From: Arthrobacter sp. AZCC_0090
GTDB taxonomy: Bacteria; Actinomycetota; Actinomycetes; Actinomycetales; Micrococcaceae
Assembly (NCBI RefSeq): GCF_014207375.1
Contig: NZ_JACHEE010000004.1
Coordinates: 186,001-250,000, forward strand
DNA length: 64,000 bases
Reading direction: 5' to 3'
A model generated the notes under the pieces. The model made no database searches, was not told the DNA's origin, and saw only the letters and a program-made list of their open reading frames with translations. A program made the position numbers and the translations under genes. Shown piece by piece: positions 8,723 to 15,559 of this stretch (its first letter is position 1; each line of letters begins with the position of its first letter).

Positions 8723-10083
8723 TAGGCTTCCTTCGCTAGCAACTGGGCGTCATTCTCATTGTTGCGGCGGGTTTTTGCCCAGCCGTGCCGTCCGGTGACC
8801 AAGCGATATGTTGCCCTCAACACGGATACGTAGTTTTGGTACATGTAGAGCCAATAGCCCACTCCCCAGAGGATTCCCACTGCCCAGTTCCTGTCCGGGG
8901 CTGCCTGCAGGCGGTAGACGGGACCCCACAGGGCGAAAGGCGCAATGCCCGTGACGACGATGAGCGGGATAATGAACCAGGACGCGGCCAGCCAAGCCTG
9001 GAAGCCGCCCATCGTGAGGGAGCCTTGGGCCACCATGCTGACGAACAGAGTGGGCCACAAGACCAGGCCCAACATCTGAATGAACGGTTGGACCAGGAAA
9101 TAGCTCGACTCGATGGCCCCGATGTTGCTGAAGTATGGAGAATCGAAAATCCGCCCGAGATAGCTGCTGCACTGCATCCCTCCGTGGCACCAACGGGTCC
9201 TCTGCGTCACCAGACGGCGTAGCCCAGGGAGCGCTTCCTGGGCCACATGCGTGTCATGCATGTACACGGTTTTGTAGCCGCTCAGCATCACGTGTATCGC
9301 CAGCTCGTAATCTTCCAGGAGGGCACCGTGCCACGGCTGCCCGGAAGTCCTGGCAATCGTGTCGAGGGCCGAAAGCCGGGTGAACTGGCCATTCCCACCC
9401 AGGCCAACCGTCAGGGTGTGGCGGCGGAGGGACTGCATAGCGGCGATGGTGGTGCGGAACTCCATGTCCTGCATGAGGATGAGGTACCGGGCGAATCCCT
9501 GCTTCACGCGAGCCAATCCGGTGGCCGTCTTCAGTGACGGGTCATCCACGTTGGACATCCACACGGCGGTCTGCGCGGCTCCCACTTCAGGATCACCGAA
9601 AGCGAGTGGTCCTGCCGCCTGCCGGAACGCATTCCCCGCCATCAGCCCGTCGGCGTCGAGCACCAGGACGATCACCGAGGCGCGGTCGGTTTCGGATGGC
9701 AGCCACGAGTCGAGGGCCCGATATGCGGTGTTCAGTGCATCGCCTTTGCCGGTGCGGGCCATGGGCCGGAAGCGGCGCGCCAGATGGATCAACGGATCCG
9801 CCTCCGATGCATCCTGCACGATCCGGGCCGTGTTGTCGTCGCTCGCGTCGTCCACTACCCAGACGTGGGCCTCGGGAAATTGTCCCCTGAGCTTCTCAAG
9901 GGTGTGTCCGATGACCGTTTCCTCGTCCCGGCACGGAATGAACACGTGCCAGGCGAAGCTGCCCGGTGCGCCCTCCGGATCCGGCTTGCGGCGTAGGAAC
10001 GGAACCAGGATCACGCTGATGTAGGCGAGGAAAACCACCAACAGCACGAACGCCAAAGCTTGCGCGGACTCGAGTACTGACAT
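8722..10083 (-). CDS. Membrane-bound family 2 glycosyltransferase
   Basis: A processive-type GT2 of 453 aa. A transmembrane helix (residues 8-30) is followed by the GT-A domain with IPCRDEE, the nucleotide-binding VVDDASDDNT, the DXD-type LDADG, the catalytic-base region LLEDYEL and the product-binding QRTRW. Three to four further membrane helices close the protein. Enzymes of this build polymerise or transfer sugars at the inner membrane face and export the product. It is first in the operon that continues with the exosortase, so its product may be the glycan to which the sorted protein is attached (inference). Start ATG 10083; a strong hairpin (10136-10167) separates it from the upstream mini-protein gene. 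Confidence 0.88.
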   Translation of the reverse strand: MSVLESAQALAFVLLVVFLAYISVILVPFLRRKPDPEGAPGSFAWHVFIPCRDEETVIGHTLEKLRGQFPEAHVWVVDDASDDNTARIVQDASEADPLIHLARRFRPMARTGKGDALNTAYRALDSWLPSETDRASVIVLVLDADGLMAGNAFRQAAGPLAFGDPEVGAAQTAVWMSNVDDPSLKTATGLARVKQGFARYLILMQDMEFRTTIAAMQSLRRHTLTVGLGGNGQFTRLSALDTIARTSGQPWHGALLEDYELAIHVMLSGYKTVYMHDTHVAQEALPGLRRLVTQRTRWCHGGMQCSSYLGRIFDSPYFSNIGAIESSYFLVQPFIQMLGLVLWPTLFVSMVAQGSLTMGGFQAWLAASWFIIPLIVVTGIAPFALWGPVYRLQAAPDRNWAVGILWGVGYWLYMYQNYVSVLRATYRLVTGRHGWAKTRRNNENDAQLLAKEA

Positions 10084-10135
10084 ATCTCCCCGATGGTGCT
10101 TTGCGGCTGTTTGGGCCGTTTCAAGAAATGGTGAA

Positions 10136-10167
10136 GCGGGGCGGCCCCTGGTGTGGGGCCGCCCCGC
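10136..10167 (-). terminator. Strong hairpin after the LALTG mini-protein gene
   Basis: The 13-base arms gcggggcggcccc (10136-10148) and ggggccgccccgc (10155-10167) pair perfectly around a 6-base loop, 10 bp past the stop of the mini-protein gene. The following T-tract on the minus strand is weak. It probably ends the anchor-protein transcript before the glycosyltransferase operon. Confidence 0.75.
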
Positions 10168-10177
10168 GTTTGCCGTA

Positions 10178-10363
10178 CTAGGAGTGCTTGCGGCCGGCAG
10201 ACCGTTGTGCGGTCTTGAGCCTGCTGTTGCGCAGGATCACGAAACCGGTCACCAGCAACGCGACGCCCAGAAGGATGGCCCAGCCGAGGACCGGTGCACC
10301 GGTGAGGGCCAACGTTCCGCCGCCTGCCACCGCTCCCCCTGTCGTCAAGCTATTTCCGTACAT
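10178..10363 (-). CDS. 61-aa LALTG mini-protein with sorting-signal-like C-terminus
   Basis: Start ATG 10363, preceded by AAGGGA at normal spacing; the frame extends to 10408 but without a site. The protein is a short Gly/Thr-rich head, then LALTGAPVLGW, a hydrophobic helix of about 18 residues, and the basic tail RNSRLKTAQRSAGRKHS. LAxTG followed by helix and basic tail is the layout recognised by class E sortases of Actinobacteria. There is no separate N-terminal signal peptide, so the helix would have to act as both export signal and sorting signal. It follows the choice-of-anchor gene by about 45 bp and is probably co-transcribed. Function unknown. Confidence 0.7.
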   Translation of the reverse strand: MYGNSLTTGGAVAGGGTLALTGAPVLGWAILLGVALLVTGFVILRNSRLKTAQRSAGRKHS

Positions 10364-10408
10364 GTGGGAAGTCCCTTCCGTTGTTCTTGGCTGATGCTGC
10401 AGATGCAA

Positions 10409-11695
10409 TCAGGCAGCCACAACGGCGGTCCGACGGCGTGCACGGAAGAACAGCCAGGCAAAGAGCGCGAGCAGTGCCGCAGCACCGCTGATGGCCAGGG
10501 TGTCCTTGTTGACCACCGGGATGGCTGCTGCATCCAGGTTCGGACCGACGACGGCGTTGGCCAGGTTGACCGTGGCGATGTTGCCGCCAGCCACGCCTAC
10601 CTGCAGGGCGCGCTGCGTGAAGACGCCTCCGTTGCTTTCCTTGATGTTGACCTTTGCCGAGACCAAGGCGGTCAAGGCGTTGGACAGCGGGGTGACGATG
10701 GTTCCGGACACTCCCGAGACCACGCCGTTCAGGGCGGTAGTCAGGACAGCCAGTGCGGGGCCGGCAGTAATCTGCGCGATCGGTCCAAGAGCGTTGACTG
10801 CAGTGGTCGCGCTAGCCAGCGTGGAGTTGACCAGGCTGGTGATCTTGTTGGCAACAGCCTGCGGCAGGAACGAAATGAGGTCCGTTCCAGGGGGTAGCGC
10901 GTTCAGGTTCGGCACACCCGCAACAGCCAGGAGGTCTGCCTCGGTGATGGAGATGGTGCCGCCTGCAAGCGGGTTCGCGACGGTGACGCCCAAGGGAGTC
11001 AGAACGAGGTTGGCGGTGCTAATGGCGGTACCAACCGTGCCGGCAACTCCGCCAATGACCGTTCCGCCCAGATCCGCGGAAACACCCGCGATTGCTGATT
11101 CGCCGACAGCGGCCGAGCCCTGGTCCTTCTTGGCTGCGGCGGCCAGCGTGGTGATCTTGAGATCGACATTGACGAGGTCCGCACCACCAAGGATGTTAGC
11201 GGTGCCTAGTTTGACCTCGGCGGCAGGGATTCCGGTGGTTCCCGACGTCGGCAAGCCGCCAGGCAGGGAGACGAGTCCGGGTGCTCCGGAGACGGTGCCG
11301 GAGAACGCCGCCGAGGATCCGTCGTTGACGGCCTTGCCGTACTGGCTGACGGCCCCTACGGTGATGACGCCGTTGTTCTGCAACAGCGGAACATTGCCCG
11401 AACCGACGTTCACGACGCCGAAGACGGAGGAAAGATCCAGCGGTGTGCTGTTTTCAATGACCGCCGGGCCGGACGGGGGTGTGCCAATCTGCTGGGCCGT
11501 TGCTGCCCCATTTGATGCCAGGCTGGCAAAGTTCGGCATCGCGAGGACGCTGCCGTCGATGATCTGTCCACTGCCTGAGGAAATAACGTCGGTCGGTGCT
11601 GCGGTAGCTGCGGGTGCCGCCACCAAGCCGAGAGCCAGCGCTGTGACGGCGCTGACGCCCACCGCGGCAGACCATGTTTTGTGTCTGGTATTCAA
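10409..11695 (-). CDS. Secreted choice-of-anchor-G-like surface protein
   Basis: A cell-surface protein of about 428 aa. I use TTG 11695 because AAGGGGG lies 6 bases before it and it gives a normal signal peptide ending AAPAATAAPTD; an ATG at 11725 lacks a site. The mature part is rich in Ala, Val, Thr and Gly and resembles choice-of-anchor G proteins, a group with interchangeable C-terminal anchors. The C-terminus is PVVNKDTLAISG, a hydrophobic helix and the basic tail RARRRTAVVAA, a tripartite signal without an LPxTG motif. It is therefore the natural candidate substrate of the exosortase at 8153. No enzymatic domain is visible, so a structural or adhesive role is likely (inference). Confidence 0.78.
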   Translation of the reverse strand: MNTRHKTWSAAVGVSAVTALALGLVAAPAATAAPTDVISSGSGQIIDGSVLAMPNFASLASNGAATAQQIGTPPSGPAVIENSTPLDLSSVFGVVNVGSGNVPLLQNNGVITVGAVSQYGKAVNDGSSAAFSGTVSGAPGLVSLPGGLPTSGTTGIPAAEVKLGTANILGGADLVNVDLKITTLAAAAKKDQGSAAVGESAIAGVSADLGGTVIGGVAGTVGTAISTANLVLTPLGVTVANPLAGGTISITEADLLAVAGVPNLNALPPGTDLISFLPQAVANKITSLVNSTLASATTAVNALGPIAQITAGPALAVLTTALNGVVSGVSGTIVTPLSNALTALVSAKVNIKESNGGVFTQRALQVGVAGGNIATVNLANAVVGPNLDAAAIPVVNKDTLAISGAAALLALFAWLFFRARRRTAVVAA

Positions 11696-12043
11696 GTATT
11701 GCCCCCTTGTGAGAGTCGCAGGCACGCGAGGAGTGCTGCAACTGAAACCTGGGAGGACAATTTCCCCCCAACGTGAAAGTTAACAAGGCCCGTGGCAAGC
11801 GCCCGCGGAAGGTACCCGAATGGGTTAAGCCACGAAGTCAGGGCGTCGCTGGCCCATCCCCAGCATGGAGTCGATGGCCGTCACTGCGCGGTCGGCCGCC
11901 CCGCCGTCGATTTCGGGCAGGACAGCCTCCCGGACAGCCGGATTCCGGTGCAGGGGAAGGACGATCTCCACTGCCGTCCGGAGATTAGCAGCCGTCCGCC
12001 GCGCCGCGCGGGGTACTCCCTAATAGGGTCAATCCACCCGAGT
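11696..12043. other. Intergenic region upstream of the anchor-protein gene
   Basis: About 350 bp that must contain the promoter of the choice-of-anchor gene. I see no open frame with a credible start, no RNA signature and no repeat before 12044. Confidence 0.4.
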
Positions 12044-12415
12044 GGACATGCCCCCTCCTCGCTTGAACCACTGGACATAACAGCACTATGTCCAGTCCTC
12101 ACACCAAGGACAGCGCATGCTCAGAGAAACCGCGGCACTATGTCCACCCCTCACACCATGGACAGCGCATGCTCAGGCAAGCCCAACGCGGAATGACCAC
12201 CGCAACCCGAACTCCGCACCTCCCCCAAGGGACATGCCCCCTCCTCGCTTGAACCACTGGACATATCAGCACTATGTCCACCCCTCGCACCAAGGAGAGC
12301 GCATGCTCAGAGAAACCGCGGCACTATGTCCACCCCTCACACCAAGGAGAGCGCATGCTCAGAGAAACCGCGGCACTATGTCCACCCCTCACACCAAGGA
12401 CAGCGCATGCTCAGG
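12044..12415. repeat. 52-bp tandem repeats in two blocks with shared leader
   Basis: Two blocks each begin with the same leader of about 39 bp (ggacatgccccctcctcgct..., 12044-12082 and 12230-12268) and continue in 52-bp units starting gcactatgtcca and ending agagaaaccgcg. Units start at 12083, 12135 (shortened), 12269, 12321 and 12373 (shortened). The units are 90 % or more identical. The last unit supplies the stop codon of the IMPase gene. There are no unique spacers, so it is not a CRISPR array. Open frames across the repeats are by-products of the 52-bp phase. Confidence 0.9.
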
Positions 12416-13253
12416 CGAATTGCGGCACCGAGGTGAGCGCCGCGCGCAACTCGCGGACCGCCGTCGGGCCTCCCGCAATGAACCAATCCAGTCCGTTGAC
12501 GCGCACGACGCCGGTGTCCCCGCCCGCCGCGCGGACAATCGCCTTTCCGGGGAGCCAGTCCCACTCGGGGCAGCTGTGTTGGAACCAGCAGCCCAGCTCA
12601 CCGTCGGCCACCCTGCCGAGATCGCAGGAGCCGGATCCGAACATGCGCAGCGAGGCCGCGGACACCGCGGCGGCGTGCCAGGGCATGGCCGCGCGAGGAT
12701 CGGCCAGCCAGGTGGGGTGGATGTAGGTGGCGGCGCCGAGTTCGCTCAGGGCCGCACCCGATGGTCCGGAGATCCGCTCATCGTTGAGCGTCGCGGGGTG
12801 GCCTTCCCCGCCGATCCAGAGCTTGTCCAGTTCCGGCTGGTAGATGGCGCCGAGGATGACGTCGGGATCGGAGACGACGCCGTGCGGTGCCAGCTGCTCG
12901 TGCTTCAAGGCGATTGCCGAGCACCAGTATGTAGAGCCGTGCAGGAAATTGTAGGTACCGTCCACGGGGTCGATCACCCAGGTACGCCCGCTGCTTCCTA
13001 CCACCGAGCTTCCTTCTTCGCCAAGGATGCCGTCCGCCGGGCGGCAGCGGCGCAGCTGCTCAAGGACATAGGCCTCCGCCGCGTGGTCCGCCGCGGTCAC
13101 CACGTCCGAAACTGAGGTCTTGCGTTCCCCCTGCAACCCACCCATCCGCATCAGCAGGGCAAGTTGCCCGGCCTCCCGGACCAGGGCGGCAGCCAGTTCG
13201 TAGTCGTCGAGCGAAGGATCAAGTTCTGTGGCGGAGTGCCTGCCAGTGGTCAT
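12411..13253 (-). CDS. Inositol-monophosphatase-family phosphatase
   Basis: A Mg/Li-dependent phosphatase of the IMPase/FIG fold, 280 aa. Metal-site motifs are LGEEGS, DPVDGTYNFLHG and EWDWLPG (the family WDxAAG element, with Leu-Pro in place of Ala-Ala). Such proteins dephosphorylate inositol phosphate, histidinol phosphate or PAP; the sequence does not decide the substrate, and histidinol phosphatase (HisN) is a real alternative in Actinobacteria. The stop codon falls inside the last 52-bp repeat unit, so the extreme C-terminus may have been altered by repeat insertion. It is divergent from the membrane protein at 13287. Confidence 0.88.
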   Translation of the reverse strand: MTTGRHSATELDPSLDDYELAAALVREAGQLALLMRMGGLQGERKTSVSDVVTAADHAAEAYVLEQLRRCRPADGILGEEGSSVVGSSGRTWVIDPVDGTYNFLHGSTYWCSAIALKHEQLAPHGVVSDPDVILGAIYQPELDKLWIGGEGHPATLNDERISGPSGAALSELGAATYIHPTWLADPRAAMPWHAAAVSAASLRMFGSGSCDLGRVADGELGCWFQHSCPEWDWLPGKAIVRAAGGDTGVVRVNGLDWFIAGGPTAVRELRAALTSVPQFA

Positions 13254-13286
13254 GGGTCCAGCTTATGTGGCGGGATAATGATTCAT

Positions 13287-13913
13287 ATGGCCAAGACCCC
13301 AGCCCAACGCATCAAGAAGCACGGCGCGAATGCTGCCGTCCCGCAGCACCACCTGCCGTCGGTGGTCAATCCGACCACCCAGCGATCTCCCGAGAAGGCG
13401 CAAAGCAATGCAAAACTCGTGGTGATCGCCGGCATTGTGGCCAGCCTTTTCCTGTTCTGGTACGTGCATCTCCTGACCCTGAACCAGATGACCCAGTTGT
13501 CCGGCGGCATGGCCATGCCCGATTCCCTCATTGGCGGATTTTCCACGGACTACGTCCAACAACTCCACGGCGCCATGACTGATGATGCCCGCGGACAACT
13601 CAGCTACATCCACAAGACCGCCGGAACCCTGTTTCCCCTGATCTTCGGCTTCACGTGGCTCCTGCTGATCGGCACCAATGTTGCGGGCAAGGCACTGCGC
13701 TGGGTTCTGTGGGCCCCTCCCCTGCTGTTCGCAGTGGTCCGTTTGTGGGGCAACGTCGCGGTCGACGCCGCGTTGGGAGCCGCAGAGCCCGACGCCGGAC
13801 AGGTGGCTTTGGCGTCCACGCTCACCGTCTTGGGCTGGGTGCTTTTCCTGTTGAGCCTTGTGGTTGGCGGCGCGGCTGTGTTTATGGGGCGTCGGCGTTC
13901 AAAGAGCGCCTGA
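13287..13913 (+). CDS. Four-TM membrane protein, unknown
   Basis: A 208-aa protein with a basic cytoplasmic N-terminus (MAKTPAQRIKKHG) and four predicted membrane helices at about residues 50-70, 115-135, 142-165 and 175-198. I choose ATG 13287 because GGCGGGA lies 11 bases upstream; ATG 13278 is too close to that site. No known family is recognised. It stands alone between a divergent phosphatase gene and a convergent TPR gene. Confidence 0.7.
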   Translation: MAKTPAQRIKKHGANAAVPQHHLPSVVNPTTQRSPEKAQSNAKLVVIAGIVASLFLFWYVHLLTLNQMTQLSGGMAMPDSLIGGFSTDYVQQLHGAMTDDARGQLSYIHKTAGTLFPLIFGFTWLLLIGTNVAGKALRWVLWAPPLLFAVVRLWGNVAVDAALGAAEPDAGQVALASTLTVLGWVLFLLSLVVGGAAVFMGRRRSKSA

Positions 13914-13999
13914 CGAGCTTCCGCTCCTGAGGCGGGGGAAGGCCCAGGCTCGCCGGGAAAGAAGACGCGCCGCAACGAAGGGACCCGCGGTCAGGGACG

Positions 14000-15064
14000 C
14001 TATTCCGGTTCTGGCTGGGTTCCCGGAGCGAGCATCTCCCGCGCTTGGAGCGCACGCTGGTGGGCGCCGGCTTTGTCGAAGCGGTCAGCCGCTTCGAGCA
14101 GGCTTTCCTTTGCCGACTGATTGCTTCCAGTATCGGCTTGGGCACGCGCCATCAAGAGGAATATTTCGCCTGCGATCTGGGGAGGCAACTGATCAGCCCG
14201 GCCCTTGATTTCGTCCAGCAGTTCAAGTGCCGCCCCGGCGTCTCCTGCCAGATAATTCCAATGCGCGCGGTTGAGCCGAAGTAGGAGGATATCCTCTTCG
14301 CTGCCTCCCACCACGTCCGTGGCAAGCTCGGCCCTCTCTATGCACCGCAGGGTGGCGGCATCTGCTACTTCAGCGGCCAGCCTCATCGCGGCCGACGCCT
14401 TATTGAATTTGGCCCAGACATCGAGGTTCCGGGAAGGGGAGAAGGTTTCCGCGGCGAGCTCGTGATAGTGAAGCCCCTCATCCACCTTGTCGCAAAGGAA
14501 AGCCACATTGCCGATGACCCAGTAGGCTTTGCCAGCGAGTTGGTCATCCATTTCATCAGAGATTCTTTCCGAGAGGGACAGGCACTCCTCCCATGCCTCC
14601 TCCAGCTTGCCGGACTCGGCAAACGCGGCGATCAGGGCCTGCCGGGCATGGACGTCGATTTCCATGTCCGCATCATCATCGACCAATCCGACTGCCGATG
14701 CCGCGGCCTCGATGGCCATCTCCAGGAGCCCTTCACCGCGGAGGGAATTCGCCATCAAGATGAGTGCCTGAGCCCGGTATTGGGGTGAAGCCGCAGCCAA
14801 CGATGCCTCGGAAAGGGATTTCGCCAGGGCCGTGGCCTCAGCGAAATCACCGGCGTCGAGAAGGTTCTCCGCCTGAAGGAAAGTCATGTTCCACCACCCC
14901 GTGGAATCACCCTCATCACGGGCAATATCAGCGGCCGAGCGTGCACCATCGGCGGCCTTGGTGAAGTCATGGCTGGCCCGGTGCCCCCTTGCCTGCAGTT
15001 CCGCGGCGGCGTACGACGGGGCAACCTTCTTTTCTCCCATAGCTCCATTATGTCTCTGAGACAC
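14000..15064 (-). CDS. Tetratricopeptide-repeat protein without DNA-binding domain
   Basis: A 354-aa all-helical protein composed of TPR-like helix pairs from residue 30 to the end, for example ALILMANSLRGEGLLEMAIEAA and LLRLNRAHWNYLAGDAGAALEL. No HTH, enzymatic or membrane segment is seen. Start GTG 15064 has an adjacent GGAGT; ATG 15040 (MGEKKVAPSY) is equally possible. The length and pure TPR build resemble Rap-type regulators of Firmicutes that bind exported and re-imported peptides, although similarity at this level is generic. The gene is divergent from a secreted, internally repeated peptide gene (15210), which makes a receptor role worth testing (inference). Confidence 0.75.
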   Translation of the reverse strand: MSQRHNGAMGEKKVAPSYAAAELQARGHRASHDFTKAADGARSAADIARDEGDSTGWWNMTFLQAENLLDAGDFAEATALAKSLSEASLAAASPQYRAQALILMANSLRGEGLLEMAIEAAASAVGLVDDDADMEIDVHARQALIAAFAESGKLEEAWEECLSLSERISDEMDDQLAGKAYWVIGNVAFLCDKVDEGLHYHELAAETFSPSRNLDVWAKFNKASAAMRLAAEVADAATLRCIERAELATDVVGGSEEDILLLRLNRAHWNYLAGDAGAALELLDEIKGRADQLPPQIAGEIFLLMARAQADTGSNQSAKESLLEAADRFDKAGAHQRALQAREMLAPGTQPEPE

Positions 15065-15120
15065 TCCGCCGATGATTCAGGCGAGCGTTTAGCATGTTTC
15101 TGCACCGTGTGGACGAACTG

Positions 15121-15150
15121 ATGACACGGCGTGTCGTTGCTCTTTATAAT
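15121..15150 (+). promoter_or_regulatory. Consensus sigma-70-type promoter of the repeat-peptide gene
   Basis: Perfect -10 TATAAT at 15145-15150 with ATGACA at 15121-15126 as -35 (one mismatch to TTGACA), spacing 18. The predicted start near 15157 leaves a 5' UTR of about 53 nt, ending in CAGGAGC before the ATG. Confidence 0.7.
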
Positions 15151-15209
15151 GAGCATGCTTCACTTCGTTCACTCCAGTCGCATCAGTCACTCTTATCAGG
15201 AGCTTCCGC

Positions 15210-15500
15210 ATGAAAAGAACCATCGCCGCTCTCCTCGCGGCCGCAGCAATCTTGTTTGCCGGAATTTCCGGCTCAGCAGCCGTTTCCGCCAGCAGCGAGC
15301 GTCCCTCGCAGGACTCGTCCGTAGCCACCGGCTGGTGGCCGAACTTCGCCCAGGACGCGGCTCAGGCTACCGGCTGGTGGCCGAACTTCGCCCAGGACGC
15401 GGCTCAGGCTACGGGCTGGTGGCCGAACTCCACCACCCAGGGTTCGGCTGAAGCCACCGGTTGGTGGCCAAACTCCACCACGACTTCCACCACCAACTAG
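15210..15500 (+). CDS. Secreted peptide precursor with four ATGWWPN repeats
   Basis: A 96-aa protein with a clear Sec signal peptide (MKRTIAALLAAAAILFAGISG, cleavage near SAAVSA). The mature part of about 65 residues is four repeats that each begin ATGWWPN: units 1 and 2 continue FAQDAAQ, unit 3 STTQGSAE, unit 4 STTTSTTN at the C-terminus. DNA units start at 15324, 15366, 15408 and 15453. Thr, Gly, Pro and Ala codons vary between units while the peptide does not, so the peptide is selected. A consensus promoter, an AGGAGC site and a perfect terminator suggest strong expression. No family is recognised. Possibilities are a multi-copy signalling peptide, a modified peptide or a surface repeat protein. 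Confidence 0.85.
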   Translation: MKRTIAALLAAAAILFAGISGSAAVSASSERPSQDSSVATGWWPNFAQDAAQATGWWPNFAQDAAQATGWWPNSTTQGSAEATGWWPNSTTTSTTN

Positions 15501-15508
15501 CAATACGT

Positions 15509-15540
15509 GAAGGGCACCGGACCGAGGTCCGGTGCCCTTC
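15509..15540 (+). terminator. Perfect hairpin after the repeat-peptide gene
   Basis: gaagggcaccggacc (15509-15523) pairs with ggtccggtgcccttc (15526-15540), a stem of about 14 bp with a tetraloop, 8 bases after the TAG. It also lies just past the stop of the convergent GGDEF-EAL gene and may serve both strands. Confidence 0.8.
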
Positions 15541-15559
15541 ACACATCCTCAACGGGGCC

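Noticed and set aside
10491..11783. 430-aa plus-strand frame opposite the anchor protein
   Set aside because: Antisense shadow; the minus frame has signal peptide, ribosome site and sorting signal.
12044..12415. CRISPR array
   Set aside because: Repeats are directly adjacent without unique spacers, and no cas gene is near.
12117..13115. 332-aa plus-strand open frame over repeats and the IMPase gene
   Set aside because: It translates the 52-bp repeat and then the antisense of the IMPase; no start site and no family match.
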